64,000 nt of DNA from PNON01 sp964387025 (GTDB lineage: Bacteria > Chloroflexota > Anaerolineae > Anaerolineales > Anaerolineaceae). Numbering within the stretch: position 1 is the first letter of the stretch; every line of letters starts with the position of its first letter. Positions 25,240-32,832 of this stretch are shown in pieces. The stretch spans positions 310,001-374,000 of the forward strand of contig CAYLUZ010000002.1 in assembly GCA_964387025.1 (NCBI GenBank), written 5' to 3'. The notes beneath the pieces were generated by a model. The model did not search any database and was not told the origin of the DNA. It saw only the letters and a list, made by a program, of their open reading frames with translations. Made by a program: the position numbers and the translations under genes.

Positions 25240-26496
25240 CTATACCATCACACTCACTTCATTCACCACAGTGATGCTTGGTCCAAGCGCTGCAATATCG
25301 TCGTATCCGACTCTGAACGTCCCCGGCAGAATATTGCTTCCACCAATCGCATCCCATTTTGGGAAGGACTCCCAGGTACCTGGCAAATCAAAGATCAGCG
25401 CCATTTTCGTATAGACCGTTCCACCCGTCGCCAATGTCGGTCCATCGATCCTGATCCTGATCAACCGTGGAGTATTATTGATCCAGGCATCATACTCAGC
25501 CAGACCAGCTGCATTCATCCACAAAGGTAAGCTGACACTGATCTCAGGCATCTTCCTGGATCTCTCGGCATAGTACAACTTCCCACCACCTGAATACCTC
25601 CGTGCAAAACCTGTGTTTACCTTGATTCCGACGCCTGCCAGGATTTCGGTCTTCTCTGTTGTTCCGATAGTCCCTCCTACCGCATCAATATAAATTTTTG
25701 TATTACCGAACAATGCTTCATGAACTGCGAACGGAGTAAGTCCCGCCGTGAAACCACCAACCATTACTGCCCATTGTTGAGCCGCCCACTCGCTGGAAAG
25801 GGTGTAATAATCCTGATCCTCACCGCCTTTACCGTTTAATTCAAAACTCAGTGGGAAAAGGAATGCTGATTTCTCCACTCTCGCATTGTTTCCGCCCTCG
25901 CCGGTATAGACTTGCGTCACAACTTCTACGGTAACTAAAGCTCCGGCGGCTTCGGTTGTCAGGGCTTCAGTCGTAACAATTTGAGCAGACGTACCACCTG
26001 TTGCCACATTGAAATACCCGTTATTACTGGCCGATCCGCTTACTTTAATGAGGTCCCCGGTCTTCACGAATGCCAAACCGTTTCCTGAATCAGCGATTAT
26101 CTTTGTGCCAGTTGTAAATGAAATGGTGATCGCTTTGATCTCAATGCTGCTGGGTGCAATTGGCCAATCATATCTACGGATATAACCGGTGCCAGCGCCA
26201 TCTTTGATTCCACTCTTGAGGGAACGAATGGCAGCATTCAGCAAATAAGGCAGCTCCTCGAATGTTAGCGGATCCGGCCCCTGTCCCACACCATCTTTGA
26301 TGGACGGTTGGATGGTCCTGGTACCAGGCATGATCCTGCCCAGGTTTTCATCCGGATGCACCCTGGAGCTGTCATGTGAACCGATCCAGGTTCCTCTACA
26401 TAACCAGGTGGCAGCTACTGCAGTACCAGGTGCTCCAGTATTTTTTACCTCTGGTCCAATTTGGAACTTTTGAAAATCCTTTACACCATCCATCAT
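25240..26496 (-). CDS. Major tail tube-like protein
   Basis: This 418-residue protein starts with MMDGVKDFQKFQIGPEVKN after GGAGAAG, and is beta-rich throughout. It contains a domain with IGTTEKTEILAGVGIKVNTG and a C-terminal part with GTFRVGYDDIAALGPSITVVNE. Position (after tail terminator, before chaperones) and size fit the major tail protein with an added Ig-like or insertion domain. It is larger than many tube proteins, so an added surface domain is likely. Not proven. Confidence 0.6.
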   Translation of the reverse strand: MMDGVKDFQKFQIGPEVKNTGAPGTAVAATWLCRGTWIGSHDSSRVHPDENLGRIMPGTRTIQPSIKDGVGQGPDPLTFEELPYLLNAAIRSLKSGIKDGAGTGYIRRYDWPIAPSSIEIKAITISFTTGTKIIADSGNGLAFVKTGDLIKVSGSASNNGYFNVATGGTSAQIVTTEALTTEAAGALVTVEVVTQVYTGEGGNNARVEKSAFLFPLSFELNGKGGEDQDYYTLSSEWAAQQWAVMVGGFTAGLTPFAVHEALFGNTKIYIDAVGGTIGTTEKTEILAGVGIKVNTGFARRYSGGGKLYYAERSRKMPEISVSLPLWMNAAGLAEYDAWINNTPRLIRIRIDGPTLATGGTVYTKMALIFDLPGTWESFPKWDAIGGSNILPGTFRVGYDDIAALGPSITVVNEVSVMV

Positions 26497-26541
26497 CTTC
26501 TCCTTTTATATCCCGGCTTTAGTACGGGATCCTACATGTCC

Positions 26542-26561
26542 CCCTCTCCCTCGGGAGAGGG
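26542..26561. repeat. Late-operon hairpin PH5
   Basis: CCCTCTCCCTCGGGAGAGGG is a perfect palindrome-like hairpin followed by TTGGGGTGAGGG, the form of this REP-like family that is widespread in bacterial genomes. It lies between tail terminator and tail tube genes. Confidence 0.8.
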
Positions 26562-26585
26562 TTGGGGTGAGGGTTATTGATACTT

Positions 26586-27032
26586 TTACGAATACCTCTC
26601 CCTTACGATCCAATGCACCAACAGCCCTAAATGCGGCTGCTCATCGCCATACTGCAGAGTTACCGGTCCTTCAATACTGGGTCCGTTTTCGCTGCGCAAT
26701 TTCAAGATCACATTGTCAGCCAGGATCCTATTCGCCTTGAAAGCTGCCCGGATCCTCGAAAAATATCGCATTACAGTTGGATAATTGCTTTTCTTCGTAT
26801 TACTGGTGATATGAAACTCGATCACCCCGGCCCATATGTCCCGATTCGGTCCGCCATCCGGATAATCCATGGAAGCATTTTCCGTGAACGTTAGAGCGCA
26901 TGGAAAGATGGTCATCTTTTCAGGAAATTCCGTCTTCTTGAAGACATAAAACGCTCTGACGGTCTTCCCGTTTCCGGTATCCACGCTCCCCGCCACATCC
27001 ACCAGCTTATCGATCCAATCCTCAATGGCCAT
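26586..27032 (-). CDS. Tail terminator-like protein
   Basis: This 148-residue protein (MAIEDWIDKLVDVAG...) has the mixed alpha-beta pattern and size of tail terminator or neck proteins: an N-terminal helix, strands around TIFPCALTF and GVIEFHI, a helix YFSRIRAAF, and a closing strand HLGLLVHWIVRERY. It overlaps the preceding HK97-gp10-like gene by 11 bp and precedes the tube gene. The gene order supports the call more than the sequence does. Confidence 0.55.
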   Translation of the reverse strand: MAIEDWIDKLVDVAGSVDTGNGKTVRAFYVFKKTEFPEKMTIFPCALTFTENASMDYPDGGPNRDIWAGVIEFHITSNTKKSNYPTVMRYFSRIRAAFKANRILADNVILKLRSENGPSIEGPVTLQYGDEQPHLGLLVHWIVRERYS

Positions 27033-27537
27033 TCGCTAACTCCTCGACAATTGATTCCATCGCCTCCCCGAAATTCCGGTTGATCTCGGATGACTTGGCA
27101 TTCAATGCTTTCAGCATGAAATGCAGACCCGCAGTCCCTTTTTTACCGATTGACCTTGCGATCAGGAATGCAGTTTCCTGCAGACTCTGCCCGCTATCAC
27201 CGATTCCCCTTCGTCTGATCCAGCTCATCAGTGAAACACTGGATGGCGGCTTATCTCCGGCCTTGCGGCCAAAGTTTAAAACATATACACCCAGGTATGG
27301 TTCCCTGGCCGTGGAAGTCACCTTCCCCACGATTGATCCGCTCGTACCCAGCACCATACTTACGATCGATCCCCGGACACTCCCGCTCACATTGGGGATT
27401 CCACCCACCACCGCATCCTTGACAGCGATCACAGATTTCTCCATCGCAAGTCTGAAATACTTGGATCTGACAACCTGGTAATTCTTATCCAGCTGAGTGA
27501 GTGCACTCATATCCGGTACTTTCGTAAAAAATCTCAT
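27022..27537 (-). CDS. HK97 gp10-like neck protein
   Basis: This 171-residue protein has the gp10 pattern: an N-terminal helix with basic residues, AMEKSVIAVKDAV, then VSGSVRGSIVSMV and YLGVYVLNFGRKAG (the short beta hairpin), PPSSVSLMSWIRRRG, and a C-terminal helix ending ESIVEELANGH. Such proteins join head and tail. AGAGGTAATTA precedes the ATG at 27537. Confidence 0.7.
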   Translation of the reverse strand: MRFFTKVPDMSALTQLDKNYQVVRSKYFRLAMEKSVIAVKDAVVGGIPNVSGSVRGSIVSMVLGTSGSIVGKVTSTAREPYLGVYVLNFGRKAGDKPPSSVSLMSWIRRRGIGDSGQSLQETAFLIARSIGKKGTAGLHFMLKALNAKSSEINRNFGEAMESIVEELANGH

Positions 27538-27550
27538 TAATTACCTCTTG

Positions 27551-27577
27551 TAGGGGTGGACCTTTGTGTCCACCCTA
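27551..27577. repeat. Late-operon hairpin PH6 (different family)
   Basis: TAGGGGTGGA and TCCACCCTA form a hairpin around CCTTTGTG. This is a distinct repeat type from the CCCTCTCC hairpins. Confidence 0.65.
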
Positions 27578-27581
27578 GGGG

Positions 27582-28583
27582 TTACAACCACGGTATAAAA
27601 TAATTGCCCTTGATCTTCGCAATCTGCTGCTGAGGGAATTCATTCACAAAGAATGTCTCCCCGGTCTCAGCATTTCCAGCTCTGCCGCCAAATCCGGTTT
27701 CACCTTTTTGAAGCATTAGAGCTGCCATCTGAACACATAACCACTTGATATCTGCTGGTGGAACATACCGACTCAATGCCGTTGTAGAGTGTGCAGCCGC
27801 CGTTGTCCCATTCACACCGCGTTCTACAATGTAAGTCCGGTAGATCGAGATCGGGCTGTTATCAGCATGATCTGCTTTTGTAGTTCCATTCCATCCCCGG
27901 ATGGTGATCAATATATTGCCGGCAATCTTCTGGATGAAAATATCCTCTGCCCCGATTCTGATAACTTCTTCAGGGTAGAATTCTGCACCGTTATCCACTG
28001 TGATCAGCTCATCCGTATCGACGATGGCGCCATTGGTCTGTGAAGTGGCTCCTGTAGGAGCAGGGCTTCCCGGACCACCATTGCCGGCTCGAACATATTC
28101 TTGCTCGCTGCCAGCTAGAGCCACCATTCCAGGAGAAATGATGGATCCTTTTGTTGCAACGATTGTGGTGTCACCTATGAGTTGGTCGATACTGATTCCA
28201 AGAGACCTGACCTCCAGGTAAAGGCCCCACAATCCGGCAATGGTTAGCTTCATATTCCAACAGACATCATTGTCTCTAACCAGGTCGGTAAACGGACCAT
28301 TTCGCCAGCATTTCTCTGTTGGTTCTGTCGTATAGTCTGTTTTCGTTGAACCGTTTTCTATGACAGAAGTGATACTCAAACAGGCACCGATCATCAGGTT
28401 ATTTTTGTAAGAAGCTTTCACGGTCCGCGTTTCACTGACTGGCAGAAAGATTCCAATATTCCTGGAAATGAATTGGCTGGCAGTCTCCAATTTATCCAGC
28501 AGTTTCACCTGGTCACCGGATATTCCGGTCCCAATCAGCTCTTGCACCAATTCTTTCACTGAACAATAAGTCTGTGCATCCAT
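27582..28583 (-). CDS. Head-tail connector-like protein with insertion
   Basis: This 333-residue protein starts with MDAQTYCSVKELVQELIGTG, a helical segment typical of head-completion adaptor proteins (HK97 gp6-like), and ends in a helix with WLCVQMAALMLQKGETGFG. The middle is beta-rich (GAEFYPEEVIRIGAEDIFI and similar), so the usual adaptor seems enlarged by an insertion. AAGGAA precedes the ATG at 28583. Position between coat and neck genes supports the call. Confidence 0.55.
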   Translation of the reverse strand: MDAQTYCSVKELVQELIGTGISGDQVKLLDKLETASQFISRNIGIFLPVSETRTVKASYKNNLMIGACLSITSVIENGSTKTDYTTEPTEKCWRNGPFTDLVRDNDVCWNMKLTIAGLWGLYLEVRSLGISIDQLIGDTTIVATKGSIISPGMVALAGSEQEYVRAGNGGPGSPAPTGATSQTNGAIVDTDELITVDNGAEFYPEEVIRIGAEDIFIQKIAGNILITIRGWNGTTKADHADNSPISIYRTYIVERGVNGTTAAAHSTTALSRYVPPADIKWLCVQMAALMLQKGETGFGGRAGNAETGETFFVNEFPQQQIAKIKGNYFIPWL

Positions 28584-28620
28584 CGTTCAAATTCCTTTTT
28601 TACCCTCTCCCATTTATCTT

Positions 28621-28690
28621 CCCCCCAAATACTCCAACTGTTTGTGCCCCGAGTTCGTCGAGGGGTACAGAGTGGTGGATATTTGGGGGG
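28621..28690. repeat. Late-operon hairpin PH7, nested
   Basis: CCCCCCAAATA (28621-28631) pairs with TATTTGGGGGG (28680-28690), and inside lies a second hairpin CCCCGAGTTCGTCGAGGGG. It lies in the gap between the connector and the small gene at 28718. Confidence 0.6.
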
Positions 28691-28717
28691 ACTGAGGGGG
28701 GCTGGGGCTTGCGAAGG

Positions 28718-28912
28718 TTACTTTCCCTTCCCCTTTTTGGATTCGTCGGTCTCTTCGACCTTCTCTTCCTCAGATTTCTCTGATTCCTCTGCCTTCACAG
28801 CTTTGGCAGACACAGGGGATTCCTTCCAACCAACAGCTTTATGAGCTTCAACACAGGTCGGATGCACCTGCAAATGCTCACCATCTTTTTCCATTTCAAC
28901 AAGTTTTCCCAT
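28718..28912 (-). CDS. Small phage head protein
   Basis: I chose the ATG at 28912 because AAAGGAGAATT lies just upstream; this gives 64 residues. The N-terminal half (VEMEKDGEHLQVHPTCVEAHKAVGW) has the HP...GW pattern seen in small proteins next to the coat gene. The C-terminal half is a Lys/Glu-rich tail (EESEKSEEEKVEETDESKKG). It may be a decoration or connector-associated protein; the role is unknown. Confidence 0.5.
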   Translation of the reverse strand: MGKLVEMEKDGEHLQVHPTCVEAHKAVGWKESPVSAKAVKAEESEKSEEEKVEETDESKKGKGK

Positions 28913-28947
28913 TTGGAATTCTCCTTTTATCATTCCTTCAATACCCA

Positions 28948-28983
28948 CCCTCTCCATTTATTCCGAAGGATAAATGGGGAGGG
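28948..28983. repeat. Late-operon hairpin PH8
   Basis: CCCTCTCCATTTAT and ATAAATGGGGAGGG form a 14-bp stem (one G-T pair) with an 8-base loop. It lies directly after the coat gene and is almost identical to PH2. Confidence 0.75.
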
Positions 28984-28999
28984 TTAGGGAGGGGTCAGA

Positions 29000-30148
29000 T
29001 TATCCTAACAGGGTAGCAATATGAGCTCTCTTCAGAGCTGCATAACCCCAGGCAATACCGATTTCATAAGCCACACGGCGGTACTGTCTGTAGACACGGA
29101 TCTCGAACGAAAGCCCGGAAACGGGATCCTGGATGATCATGGCATCATCTGCAGAGTCGCCACCTTCAGGTACTGCCGGAGCACGGGTTGCCAGCATGAG
29201 CGCATTGCGATCAAACGCCATGTTGGGGGTATAGTTGTTGCCAACGGTCAAAGCATTCGCTGTTGCAATGGTCACCAACGCGCCTGGTTCAGACATGATG
29301 ATCGTTCCAGGAGCAGCAATACCGGTCTGAACAATGTATTTGTTCACTGCATCTGCAGCATAGGTAACCACATCACCAGCTACGATGGTGTTTGCACCGG
29401 TTACCAGTGCTACCGAGGTTACCCCGGGGGCAGTGGATCCACTGGTAACATACCCGGTTCCAGTGCCTTTGGTATGCAGTGCGATTTGACCAGACTGGCG
29501 AAGGTTGAATCCCTCTACCTGTCCGAGAGCACCATTACGCAGCAATTGATCTGTTCCAGCTTCATTTGCCCGGAATAACTGGGATTGTTTTCCACGCAGG
29601 TTGGCAGCAGCAGCGTTGTTTAGAACCAATTGAAGGTCTGTTGTAGGAGCGCCGTTGTCTTCCAAAATCTTGCGTACCTGGGCTACATCGCTCAGATCTG
29701 CAGCGGTTGCGAACGGTGTGGTCCCAGCAATTCCATAGGCTCGGGAAGAATTCTGCTTGGCCGTGAGCGCCAGGTCAATCTCGATCAGGTTGCATAGAGA
29801 GCGGAAACCCTGGGCGAATGCATTTTTGACGATCGTCTCAGCTGCACTCGATTGTGCAAGTCCTTTTTGCTCTTCACCGGTTAGGTAGAAAACGGTGCTT
29901 TTGCTTTTACTGATGGTGATCTGTGGAGCACCAACAGCGGTATCTGATCCGGTCGGTCCAGTTGCAGCCGGAGTGATGTCACCGACTGTTCCAGGAGGGA
30001 CAACAGGAAAGGTAATTACCTGTCCCACTGCAGCCCGCTCATCAACAGCATCTTTCAAAACCGCTGGAATAAAACCAACCAGCTCGCGGCTGACTGTATC
30101 CAACGCCCCAAATATGATGGGGTATAAACCAGTTAGTGTGTTTGCCAT
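29000..30148 (-). CDS. Major capsid protein, P22-coat-like (HK97 fold)
   Basis: This 382-residue protein begins with LTGLYPIIFGALDTVSRELVGFIPAVLKD and AAVGQVITFPV, the start typical of P22 gp5-like coat proteins. SKSTVFYLTGEEQ and the long middle region (IEIDLALTAKQNSSRAYG) also fit. The C-terminal part has an insertion-like beta-rich stretch (GSTAPGVTSVALVTGANTI) and ends EIGIAWGYAALKRAHIATLLG. It forms the procapsid shell. AGGAGGATCT precedes the ATG. The combination with a ClpP-like protease and an HK97-type portal is unusual for P22-type coats. Confidence 0.75.
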   Translation of the reverse strand: MANTLTGLYPIIFGALDTVSRELVGFIPAVLKDAVDERAAVGQVITFPVVPPGTVGDITPAATGPTGSDTAVGAPQITISKSKSTVFYLTGEEQKGLAQSSAAETIVKNAFAQGFRSLCNLIEIDLALTAKQNSSRAYGIAGTTPFATAADLSDVAQVRKILEDNGAPTTDLQLVLNNAAAANLRGKQSQLFRANEAGTDQLLRNGALGQVEGFNLRQSGQIALHTKGTGTGYVTSGSTAPGVTSVALVTGANTIVAGDVVTYAADAVNKYIVQTGIAAPGTIIMSEPGALVTIATANALTVGNNYTPNMAFDRNALMLATRAPAVPEGGDSADDAMIIQDPVSGLSFEIRVYRQYRRVAYEIGIAWGYAALKRAHIATLLG

Positions 30149-30191
30149 TCTTAGATCCTCCTATGATCTGACGTTTTTTCTCGATTACCGA

Positions 30192-30551
30192 TTATTCGGT
30201 TACTTTTCCGCCGCCCTGGATAAACTTCATACGGGCTGCAGCATCCAATGCCAGGAAATCTGCTCGTTTCAAGGCAATTTTTTCGATTTCTTCCTGGTTG
30301 GTTTCAGGAACAGGAACGAAATTCTTGGCAGCATCCGAACTTACATTCGCTGCATTCCGCATGGAAATGTAGAGTTTGTTGGCTTCGTCAGCTTTTTGCT
30401 GCACTTCATCCAACGATGGACGCAGATCTAAAGCTTTCTGCTTGCCATCCTCCGTTCCCTCATTGAAGGCAGTGTGCATTTCGTTCATTACCCGCTGCAC
30501 TTCATCGTCCGCCGTCCGCGCGGCATCAAAATATGGTTTCAAGTCGATCAT
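30192..30551 (-). CDS. Scaffold-like small helical protein
   Basis: This 119-residue protein is highly helical and charged (DLKPYFDAARTADDEVQRVMNE; GTEDGKQKALDLRPSLDEVQ), the expected look of a scaffolding protein. It lies between the protease and coat genes. Its start overlaps the protease stop (ATGA). A sequence rich in E/K/Q and a Gly-rich C-terminus (FIQGGGKVTE) fit a processed scaffold, but this is inferred. Confidence 0.5.
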   Translation of the reverse strand: MIDLKPYFDAARTADDEVQRVMNEMHTAFNEGTEDGKQKALDLRPSLDEVQQKADEANKLYISMRNAANVSSDAAKNFVPVPETNQEEIEKIALKRADFLALDAAARMKFIQGGGKVTE

Positions 30552-31405
30552 TTTTCCTCCTTCAGGAAAATTTTAAGATACTCGCGCAGAGACTCTGCCT
30601 CGCGCTGATTTTGATTCCCGTCGTAGGTGCCAATTTGGCTGTCCGCAGCCGGGTTATTCCCTTCCGGTGGCTCGCTGGATGGCTCACCTACGGGATCTTC
30701 TGAACTCACGGGAAAAGTCCCTAAGATCAATTCCCGTGGAACATTCATATAACTCTTCAGGCAGTTCACAAATCCGGTGGGGATGGCGTTTGTCTGTGAT
30801 TTCTTCACACTGGTTGTCACCACCTCATCAACAAAACCGAAAGCCTTCGCTTCTTTTGCTGTCATCCAGGTTTCGTCGGTCATCATTTTCGCCAACCTAT
30901 CTGATTCCATCCCGGTTTTCGTAATGTAGGTATCGATGATCGAATCTTTCACGGTTTTCAAAATGTCGAGGGCTTTCTTGATCTCGTCGATCGTTCCCCA
31001 GGTCAACATGGAAGGATCGTGGATCATCATGAGACCGCTCTCCCTGATTCTGATATGATCAGCACCGGTGATCATGATTGTTGCCGCGCTGGCTGCCAGG
31101 CCAACAATATCCGCTGTCACTTGGCCAGGGTATTCTTGGAGCAATGAACGAATCACACTGGCTGCGATCACCTCACCACCTGGAGAATTCACCAGCACTG
31201 TGACAGGTTTTCCCTGCCCATTTGCGTACAGATCCTTTTTGAACTTTGCCGGGGTAACCTCGTCCCCCCACCACGAATACTCCGATATTGGTCCGAAAAA
31301 TTCCAATTCAACTTCACCGCTATCACTATCAACCGCGTTCCTGAATTTCCAAAACGGTTCAAACGGGCTGGTGTTTCCTTCAATTACTCGAACAGGATCT
31401 CTCAT
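30548..31405 (-). CDS. ClpP-like prohead protease
   Basis: This 285-residue protein has a ClpP-type fold: GDEVTPAKF, VLVNSPGGEVIAAS, VGLAASAATIMITG (nucleophile Ser), LMMIHDPSMLTWG (His) and an Asp in the following helix. Phage members cut scaffold and coat proteins during head maturation. GGAGGAATC precedes the ATG at 31405. Its stop overlaps the scaffold-like gene, so the two are coupled. The C-terminal 80 residues are polar and may themselves act as scaffold. Confidence 0.85.
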   Translation of the reverse strand: MRDPVRVIEGNTSPFEPFWKFRNAVDSDSGEVELEFFGPISEYSWWGDEVTPAKFKKDLYANGQGKPVTVLVNSPGGEVIAASVIRSLLQEYPGQVTADIVGLAASAATIMITGADHIRIRESGLMMIHDPSMLTWGTIDEIKKALDILKTVKDSIIDTYITKTGMESDRLAKMMTDETWMTAKEAKAFGFVDEVVTTSVKKSQTNAIPTGFVNCLKSYMNVPRELILGTFPVSSEDPVGEPSSEPPEGNNPAADSQIGTYDGNQNQREAESLREYLKIFLKEEK

Positions 31406-31414
31406 GATTCCTCC

Positions 31415-32662
31415 TTACTTTTGCACACCAGGATTACTGATTCCGGTAGAACTGGAAAGGGATCCATCCGCCCCAACCATCGCCATATTTGCGGGAATGT
31501 AATGACTGTCTCCGCCATCGTAAGCAGACATATCATTGATCTGCCTCGCCTCATTCGGTGTCATTTGCCCGCTGTTGATCAGTTTTTCCAGGTACTCCGA
31601 TCTTGTCTTTGCATCTGTTTGCAGCAAAGCTTCACGGATAAACCGGTAATAATCAGTGTTTTGTTCAGCCCGGGTCAGCCATTTAAGCCGGGCGCCTTGC
31701 TCCCATTGGATCAGGAATGGGTTCAATGTCGACTTCAAATACTCAATATCTTGCTGAGCATTAGATTCATACGACTGTTTTCCCTGATTCAGCTTGTATA
31801 AAGGCATTCCGAAGAAATTGGCGATATCGACGTCTGTAGCAGCGATGTTCTCCAGGAATTGAGCATCCGTCGCTTTCATCGTCACCCCTTCAAATTTCGT
31901 AATTTTGTTATCAAAAACAGCTATCCCATTCCCGCTGATTGCATCGATATAACTGCTTTTGATCTTTGCTCTAGCTGCCAGATCGACTTCACCGTTCACC
32001 CACAGAAGAGCTGAAGGATTCAATCCTTGACCTGAGATTTTGTCCCTAGTTTCATGCGCTCCGATCTGGCCGCCGATGGTCTCTCGCGCATAAGTAAGCA
32101 CTGACCTGCCTGCCAGTCCATCCGTGGAGTTGATCATCAAATGAGTGACTTCAACCTCCGGGAGGAATTCAGTTTTTCCGTTGGGGAATGTGGCCTGATA
32201 CCAGAGCGTGCCTTCATTATCAAAAAACGGTTTTGTCTGGTTGGATGGCAATACAAATAGTTCGTGGTAAGTGGTTGGTGGCTCCCAAATATAAGCATCA
32301 CCCCAATACAGCAGCCACATGATGGCCGTCTTTTTGAAAATGAATGGGGTCATCCACCGGTTCGGAGACACTTCAAGCAGGTATGCCTTATTCCGGATCA
32401 GACTATCAGGTGGGACCTGGACAGTATTCCGCCCGTTTCGTCTGAATTGTTGGAAAGGCATCGCAGCGATATCATCGCTGATGATGTTCCCACACCTGAA
32501 AGCGGTTGCCACTTTCTTTGCCGTTTCCGGAGAAACCACTTTCCCGGAAAGGGTCGTCGTCCCATAACCAGATACATATTCAGTCTGTAAATAAACTGGT
32601 GCCATTGGAACCTTCGGCAGGCTTTCATTTTTGAAAAGATTCAAGATGGTATCAAGAATCAT
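31415..32662 (-). CDS. Phage portal protein (HK97 gp3-like)
   Basis: This 415-residue protein has portal features: VATAFRCGNIISDDIAAMPF near the N-terminus, MTPFIFKKTAIMWLLYWGDAYIW, GLAGRSVLTYARE, DVDIANFFGMPLYKLN and EYLEKLINSGQMTPNEARQI near the C-terminus. The last signature (N-G-x-x-T-x-N-E-x-R) is typical of HK97-type portals. It forms the DNA gateway of the head. Its ATG overlaps the stop of the 57-residue membrane protein gene. Confidence 0.87.
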   Translation of the reverse strand: MILDTILNLFKNESLPKVPMAPVYLQTEYVSGYGTTTLSGKVVSPETAKKVATAFRCGNIISDDIAAMPFQQFRRNGRNTVQVPPDSLIRNKAYLLEVSPNRWMTPFIFKKTAIMWLLYWGDAYIWEPPTTYHELFVLPSNQTKPFFDNEGTLWYQATFPNGKTEFLPEVEVTHLMINSTDGLAGRSVLTYARETIGGQIGAHETRDKISGQGLNPSALLWVNGEVDLAARAKIKSSYIDAISGNGIAVFDNKITKFEGVTMKATDAQFLENIAATDVDIANFFGMPLYKLNQGKQSYESNAQQDIEYLKSTLNPFLIQWEQGARLKWLTRAEQNTDYYRFIREALLQTDAKTRSEYLEKLINSGQMTPNEARQINDMSAYDGGDSHYIPANMAMVGADGSLSSSTGISNPGVQK

Positions 32663-32832
32663 GTAGCACCGCCTTTTTGTTTAAAATAAACAACAACTCC
32701 AAGGCTGATCAGAATGAAACCACAGACATAGATTGCAGCCGTCACACTCCATCGCCAGGTGGCAAATACAATTAATCCGGATCCGAGTAAAACCAACACA
32801 TCATCCAGGTATTTCTTCACCGATTGCATCAT
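32659..32832 (-). CDS. Small two-helix membrane protein between terminase and portal
   Basis: An ATG at 32832 directly follows the terminase stop (TAG ATG ATG) and the TGA at 32659 overlaps the portal start (ATGA). The 57-residue product has two hydrophobic segments (VLVLLGSGLIVFATW and AAIYVCGFILISLGVVVYF) and a basic end (KQKGGAT). Tight coupling on both sides supports a real gene. Small membrane proteins are sometimes found here in HK97-like phages; the role is unknown. Confidence 0.75.
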   Translation of the reverse strand: MMQSVKKYLDDVLVLLGSGLIVFATWRWSVTAAIYVCGFILISLGVVVYFKQKGGAT

